A stretch of 64,000 nucleotides of DNA, from positions 434,001 through 498,000 of the forward strand of contig NZ_PZZN01000003.1 in assembly GCF_003046295.1 (NCBI RefSeq), given 5' to 3'. Positions 59,843 through 64,000 of the stretch are shown piece by piece. The position numbers were made by a program, and so were the translations under genes. This DNA comes from Sphingomonas aerolata. GTDB taxonomy: Bacteria > Pseudomonadota > Alphaproteobacteria > Sphingomonadales > Sphingomonadaceae. The notes below the pieces were generated by a model. It did no database searches and was not told the DNA's origin. It saw only the letters and a program-made list of their open reading frames with translations. Position 1 is the first letter of the stretch, and each line of letters opens with the position of its first letter.

Positions 59843-59966
59843 TGCCCAAGCTCGCTGCCGGACTTGGAATGATCAGGTTACCCGGGACAGTGAAGGATCC
59901 GATGATCCTGAAGCCGTCCTTCGTCTTCACGAGGAGGGGAGACCTTGGTTCAGCTTTGCGTGCCAT
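59835..59966 (-). CDS. 43-residue protein
   Basis: MARKAEPRSPLLVKTKDGF, then a beta-like GSFTVPGNLIIP. Overlaps the genes on both sides, which fits compact phage coding. Confidence 0.5.
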   Translation of the reverse strand: MARKAEPRSPLLVKTKDGFRIIGSFTVPGNLIIPSPAASLGNA

Positions 59967-60471
59967 TGAGGATACTCCAATCGACTTTGCCGGCCGCGAC
60001 GATCGCGCCGAGGTTTCCCGCGCGCCCGACCGCGGCCTTGGCTCCCATGCGCAGCCCCTCGATCGCGGCGCCGATCGCCACCCAAGCGTCGGCAAGCTCG
60101 ATGATCTCGGCCGCAAGGTCTGCGATCGTCATTCCGCGCGCGCCAGCCTCTGCAGTGAGGAACGGCGTGGTGGTGTCGTTGTCCACGGACCATGCGCGCG
60201 CTTCCGCTTCCTTACGCTGATACGTCATGGCCTGCCCGGCGCCGGGCGTTAGAATGCGCTGGCGGATGAGTTCGGCTTCGTCATCGATCTTTACGGCGCT
60301 TGCTGCGCGCAGGGCGTCGAGATCGAGGGTAGGCGCACGCACGACCTGCGCCGGCACCATGACCATGCCCATGCCTTCAGAGAATTGCTGCTGCGCGGCA
60401 GATCCAACTGACCCGCCGCCACGCCAGAGCTCCTCACCGGACGCTAGGTCGTAGATGATCCAATGTTCCAT
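59950..60471 (-). CDS. Tail fibre assembly-like protein (DUF4376-type)
   Basis: 173 residues. C-terminal part with ELIRQRILTPGAGQAMTYQRK, EARAW and IIELADAWVAIGAAIEGLR matches the pattern of DUF4376-like tail assembly proteins. GGAG seven bases before ATG 60471. Confidence 0.7.
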   Translation of the reverse strand: MEHWIIYDLASGEELWRGGGSVGSAAQQQFSEGMGMVMVPAQVVRAPTLDLDALRAASAVKIDDEAELIRQRILTPGAGQAMTYQRKEAEARAWSVDNDTTTPFLTAEAGARGMTIADLAAEIIELADAWVAIGAAIEGLRMGAKAAVGRAGNLGAIVAAGKVDWSILNGTQS

Positions 60472-60486
60472 GATGAAGCTCCGGGA

Positions 60487-63400
60487 CTAGCGCTTGAACT
60501 CAGTCACCGCGATTGCGGCACTGGTATAGGTCCACGTCGTGTTTGTGGTGGTGACGAAAAAGCGGAGGAAAAACTGCACTGCGGTCCCCGCCGGGAATTG
60601 GATGATTTGGAAGAAGCCGACAGGAACCGCTGTATTTGATGGCGTGAAAGCCACCTCGCGCGAGAGGGCCAGCTCAGTTCCGTTGTATGCCGCGAATAGC
60701 TGCGCTCGCATGTTGCCGGAGCCAGCGGTCCGAGTGCCGTCGGCCTGTACGTCGACCTTCATCGTGCCGCCGGTGCTGGTGATATAAACCCGCCCGGTTT
60801 CACCCGTGTCTTCGGGGCTTACGCCGCCGCTCATGCCGGCGATCGCGACTGTGTTGGTCACGCCATTCAAAGCGATGCGATCGGTTACCACCGACCCGGA
60901 CACCAGCAGATTGCCGTTGATCGACACGTCGCCGATGATGTCGACGCCAGCGCCAGCATTTGCATCGGCGCTGATCGTGATCTGCGCGCGGTTGTCTCCA
61001 GCTACCGCCGTGGTGCGCCAGTAGGCGGCCGTGCGTCCCTTGACGTCCGCGAGGGTGCCGGCCTGCTGTGAAACTGTCGCTGCGGTACCGTTATACGCGC
61101 TGCGAAGATCGCTAACGCTTTGAGCAACTGCCCCGATCTTCGGATCGACGACAACGGTGAGCCGCTCGTCGATCTTTGCCGTCAGATCGCCGCCGGAGCC
61201 CGACACCTGCGCTTCTAGGATGCTTACGCGTTGCGCAGTAGCATATTGGTTTGGGAGGTCCGCGAGCACGTCCTCAGTGGTGTTAATGCGCGCATTCACA
61301 AACTGATCAATCCGCGTCAGGCGGTTGTTTACATCGTCTGTAAACGTGTTCAGTGCGCTCGGAGCCTGCCGGGACATTTGCGCTTCGAGGCTTGTCGACC
61401 TGCTACCTAAAGCCAAACTCGCCTGCGCCAGCGCGTCGGTTGCCTCCTTTACCCGCGCCGTGCTGGCGACCTGCGCAGCCCGCCCGCTGCCGGGGCTGTA
61501 TGGGGCCCACGCCAGCTGACCTGCGCGGGCAATACTGACCGAAGGACGCCAAAACCATGCATAGCTGTCGTTAGGATTGGCGCCGGCCTTGGTGTCGTTC
61601 TTGCGCATGATAAGATAAGCACCGACAGCATTGCTCGGCACCTGGACGCTTTTCATTCCGTGCTGTGTGTAATTCTCGGGATTGTTGCCGAGAGCTTCAG
61701 GCGTGGACACGTCGCCAGCGTCGACGGCGAACATCGCAGCGCCGGCAGCATTCAACCAGACGAGGGCGATCTTGACGCTAGCGCGGTGTGCAAGACAAAA
61801 TGCGGAAAATTGAAGGTATTCGCCGGGCGTCACCGCGAAGGGGTCGCTAAGCCACTCCAGATACGTCGAGTCGCCAACCCGCCCGGGCTGATACATGCCT
61901 AATGTGTGCTCACCGAGCGGATGATAGCTTGAACCCTCCACATCAATCCCGCGGTTTGGTGCGGATAAGGTGCCGGACGGGTTATACTGGTTATAGGTCC
62001 AGCCATCGAGCGTGATGAAATCAGTGCCCACTAGCAGGTTGCCGCCGCCCGACGTGAAAGACGCTTGGACTGTCTCGATGCGAGCGCCAAGGGCGCGATC
62101 CGCCTCAGTCATTGCGCTTGCCGTTTGATCGACGCGAGCGTTCGTTCTGGTGTCGCGGCCGACATAGTCGGTCGTGATTGTGTCGATCCGCTGCCCGATC
62201 GCGCTGTCGGCATCGCTAAGCGCCGCAACCGCAGTGGTGATCCTCGTGCTGGTGGCGGAGTCAGCCGCCTTATAATCGGTGGTGATCGTGTCGATCCGCT
62301 GCCCGAGCGCGGTGTCAGCATTGGACAAGGCCGTGACAGATTGCGTGATCCGGGTGCTCGTTGCGGTGTCGGCCGCCTTGAAGTCGGTCGTGACGGTGTC
62401 GATGCGCTCCCCTAGCGCCGTGTCCGCAGCCGACAGGGCCGTGACCTGGGTCGTGATGCGCGTGTTGGTTGCGCTGTCGCGGCCCGTATAGTCCGTCACG
62501 ACGGTGTCGATGCGCTGCCCAAGGGCGGTATCGCGGGTCGACGAGGCCAGCTCGACCCGGCTGATCTCGGCCCGGGTGGCGGTGTCCTTGGTGGTGACGT
62601 CCGTCACGATGGAATCGACGCGCTTGCCGATCGCCTCGTCAGCAGCGGACAAAGCGGCAACCGAGTCCATGATCCGCGTGCTGGTCGCCGAGTCTGCCGC
62701 CTTGAACTCGGTGGTGACGGTGTCGATCCGCTCACCCAATGCCCGGTCGGCCGCGGACAAAGCGGTGACCTGCGTCGTGATCCGCGTGTTGGTGACGCTG
62801 TCCCGGCTCGTGTAATCGGTGACGACGCTGTCGATACGCTGCGCGATCGCGCGGACGTCATCGGTGCGGACCAGCCGCTCCGTCTCGATCAGCGCGCGGA
62901 CCTCACCGTCGTTCTTGTTGGTGACGACCGTCAGGCTGTCGATGCGGCGTTCGAGCAGCTCGTCCTTGCCCTGCGCCCGGTTCGCTTCGGCGTTGAGGTC
63001 GGTCATTGCCGCATCGATGCGGGTATTTGCACGGCTGACAGCCAGATCGGCCGCGACGCGAGCCGCTCCCAGTTTGCTATCGGCGCTCGCCAATGACCCA
63101 TCAAGAGCGATCCCGGCGGAGAGCAGCTTGGCATTCAGGTCGGCGAGTGCCGCATCTGCCTTCGCCCCGGCCGTTTTGATCAGGGCGTTGGCCGCCGCCA
63201 CCGCGCTGTTGATCGCGGGGATCGTAATATTCTCGAGGATGTCGTTTCGATGCTTTACCGAGGCCGCATCAGCAATGACCTGCGTCGCCGGCACCCCAGC
63301 AACGGCGCCGGTGTCCTTCGACGTGTTCTCACCGGTGTTGTCGGCGTTCTCGGTCGGCTTCGTGCCGCTGACATTCTCCCAAGGGATCGTCAGTGGCGCC

Positions 63401-64000
63401 GGGGTCTTTGCTTCGCTGAAGCCCTCGATCGACAACGTCAGCTTGCTCAGCGTCTCACCGACCTCGACGCTGAAGTCTTTGAAAAAGCCGTAGACGATAA
63501 GGCTGTCGACGCCGGCGTCGCCAAGCCACAGCGACGGGACTGCGCGGACGGCTGCGATCCGCCCGACGACCTGGTCGACCGCGTCAGTCCGGATCAGTGC
63601 CTTGCCTGCCATCCGCTTCGCCCAGGCGCGGGGGACGATCATCGTCTCGCCGAACTCGTCGGTCTCGCGCCGACTGTAGTCGGTGATGCCCGACGTCGCT
63701 GAACCCTCGGTGATGCCGAGTGGCCGCAATATGCCGAGCAGCAGGGTACCGACGAATACGGTACCATCGCCACCGCGGCTGTCTTGCCACTCTGTGGTGT
63801 CGCTCACGCCTTCGCCATCTGACCAGGTTGGCGGTTCCACCGTGGCGGTCCCAGCGACCGTGTCCTGCCACGAGACCGAGTCGTCCCATGCGAAACCATC
63901 GTCCCAGACGACACGCGTCGCAGCCTTGCCGAACGGCGTCAGCGTTACCGTGATGCTGGCGCCGGCCGCCAGCGATAGATCAAGGAACAGCGCAGCGCCG
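60487..64000 (-). CDS. Tail-tip (J-like) protein, 5' end beyond window
   Basis: At least 1171 codons; the frame stays open to the window edge, past an internal GTG at 63840. Layout: an N-terminal piece with repeated W-x-D strands, a region with helix repeats, seven perfect-length 36-residue units (62086-62841), a carbohydrate-binding-like beta domain (LLVGTDFITLDGWTY onward), more helix and a C-terminal beta region. Receptor-binding tail tip proteins have this mix. Confidence 0.8.
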   Translation of the reverse strand, partial: GAALFLDLSLAAGASITVTLTPFGKAATRVVWDDGFAWDDSVSWQDTVAGTATVEPPTWSDGEGVSDTTEWQDSRGGDGTVFVGTLLLGILRPLGITEGSATSGITDYSRRETDEFGETMIVPRAWAKRMAGKALIRTDAVDQVVGRIAAVRAVPSLWLGDAGVDSLIVYGFFKDFSVEVGETLSKLTLSIEGFSEAKTPAPLTIPWENVSGTKPTENADNTGENTSKDTGAVAGVPATQVIADAASVKHRNDILENITIPAINSAVAAANALIKTAGAKADAALADLNAKLLSAGIALDGSLASADSKLGAARVAADLAVSRANTRIDAAMTDLNAEANRAQGKDELLERRIDSLTVVTNKNDGEVRALIETERLVRTDDVRAIAQRIDSVVTDYTSRDSVTNTRITTQVTALSAADRALGERIDTVTTEFKAADSATSTRIMDSVAALSAADEAIGKRVDSIVTDVTTKDTATRAEISRVELASSTRDTALGQRIDTVVTDYTGRDSATNTRITTQVTALSAADTALGERIDTVTTDFKAADTATSTRITQSVTALSNADTALGQRIDTITTDYKAADSATSTRITTAVAALSDADSAIGQRIDTITTDYVGRDTRTNARVDQTASAMTEADRALGARIETVQASFTSGGGNLLVGTDFITLDGWTYNQYNPSGTLSAPNRGIDVEGSSYHPLGEHTLGMYQPGRVGDSTYLEWLSDPFAVTPGEYLQFSAFCLAHRASVKIALVWLNAAGAAMFAVDAGDVSTPEALGNNPENYTQHGMKSVQVPSNAVGAYLIMRKNDTKAGANPNDSYAWFWRPSVSIARAGQLAWAPYSPGSGRAAQVASTARVKEATDALAQASLALGSRSTSLEAQMSRQAPSALNTFTDDVNNRLTRIDQFVNARINTTEDVLADLPNQYATAQRVSILEAQVSGSGGDLTAKIDERLTVVVDPKIGAVAQSVSDLRSAYNGTAATVSQQAGTLADVKGRTAAYWRTTAVAGDNRAQITISADANAGAGVDIIGDVSINGNLLVSGSVVTDRIALNGVTNTVAIAGMSGGVSPEDTGETGRVYITSTGGTMKVDVQADGTRTAGSGNMRAQLFAAYNGTELALSREVAFTPSNTAVPVGFFQIIQFPAGTAVQFFLRFFVTTTNTTWTYTSAAIAVTEFKR
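62086..62841 (-). repeat. Seven 108-base in-frame repeats in the tail-tip gene
   Basis: Units of exactly 36 residues with core G(E/Q)RIDT(V/I)TTD, then TxTxTRIT, AL(S)xADxAL; an eighth, truncated unit starts GARIETV. Likely a trimeric coiled-coil stalk. Confidence 0.8.

Noticed and set aside
62086..62841. Regular 108-base repeats as a CRISPR array
   Set aside because: Units are in-frame coding repeats without constant repeat and variable spacer structure.

Overview
The window looks like the chromosome of a Sphingomonas-type alphaproteobacterium followed by an accessory region and part of a prophage. The support is a high-GC, densely packed gene set: a TonB receptor with an alkaline phosphatase PhoD, a cysD-cysNC-cysQ block, a fused subunit I+III caa3 oxidase, a PEPxxWA-type exported protein, and many tiny orphan proteins of the sort common in sphingomonads. 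Species is not determinable from the sequence alone.

Chromosomal part, about 1-33.9 kb: a truncated TonB receptor and PhoD (divergent); a four-gene operon glgX-treZ-malQ-treY, every junction an ATGA overlap, which would turn glycogen or maltodextrin into trehalose; a convergent terminator; a minus-strand caa3 cytochrome oxidase operon (coxB, ctaDE fusion, small membrane protein, ctaG, di-heme cytochrome c), again joined by ATGA overlaps; a PAS/GAF hybrid histidine kinase; an N-formylglutamate amidohydrolase beside two transglutaminase-like proteins; two Crp/Fnr regulators; a TesA-like esterase divergent from an ABC ATPase/permease pair; a YihY membrane protein overlapping an RNase H-like protein; and sulfate activation genes.

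Accessory part, about 33.9-53.3 kb: a phage-type cytosine methyltransferase whose central region holds eight tandem P-x-x-T repeats, preceded by a 16-residue leader ORF, and a Gp37/Gp68 protein; then the 3' half of a tRNA-Asn gene flanked by TGTCATAA repeats (an attachment-site scar without a visible integrase). From 38 to 50 kb lies an array of very small genes in which several families recur, some intact and some decayed: HIRAN proteins, about 59-residue proteins with a REVW motif, a zinc ribbon, 65-68-residue proteins and a 93-residue ORF. Mixed in are signalling genes: a BLUF photoreceptor, a Crp/Fnr regulator coupled to a GGDEF cyclase, and a PilZ-like protein. From 49.9 to 53.2 kb there is lower-GC DNA with unknown genes and a HEPN-like pair.

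Prophage part, about 53.3-64 kb, all minus strand: a tail-tip protein open at the window edge with seven 36-residue repeats, a tail assembly-like protein, a set of small membrane proteins including a holin candidate, an endolysin, an overlapping Rz/Rz1 spanin pair, and a tail fibre carrying an SGNH-hydrolase domain. Early, replication, capsid and integrase genes are not in the window. The most unusual items are the small-paralog array with a multi-gene duplication and a split zinc-ribbon copy, the repeat-bearing methyltransferase, the tRNA scar with iterated motifs, and the duplicated endolysin start with hairpins in the lysis cassette.
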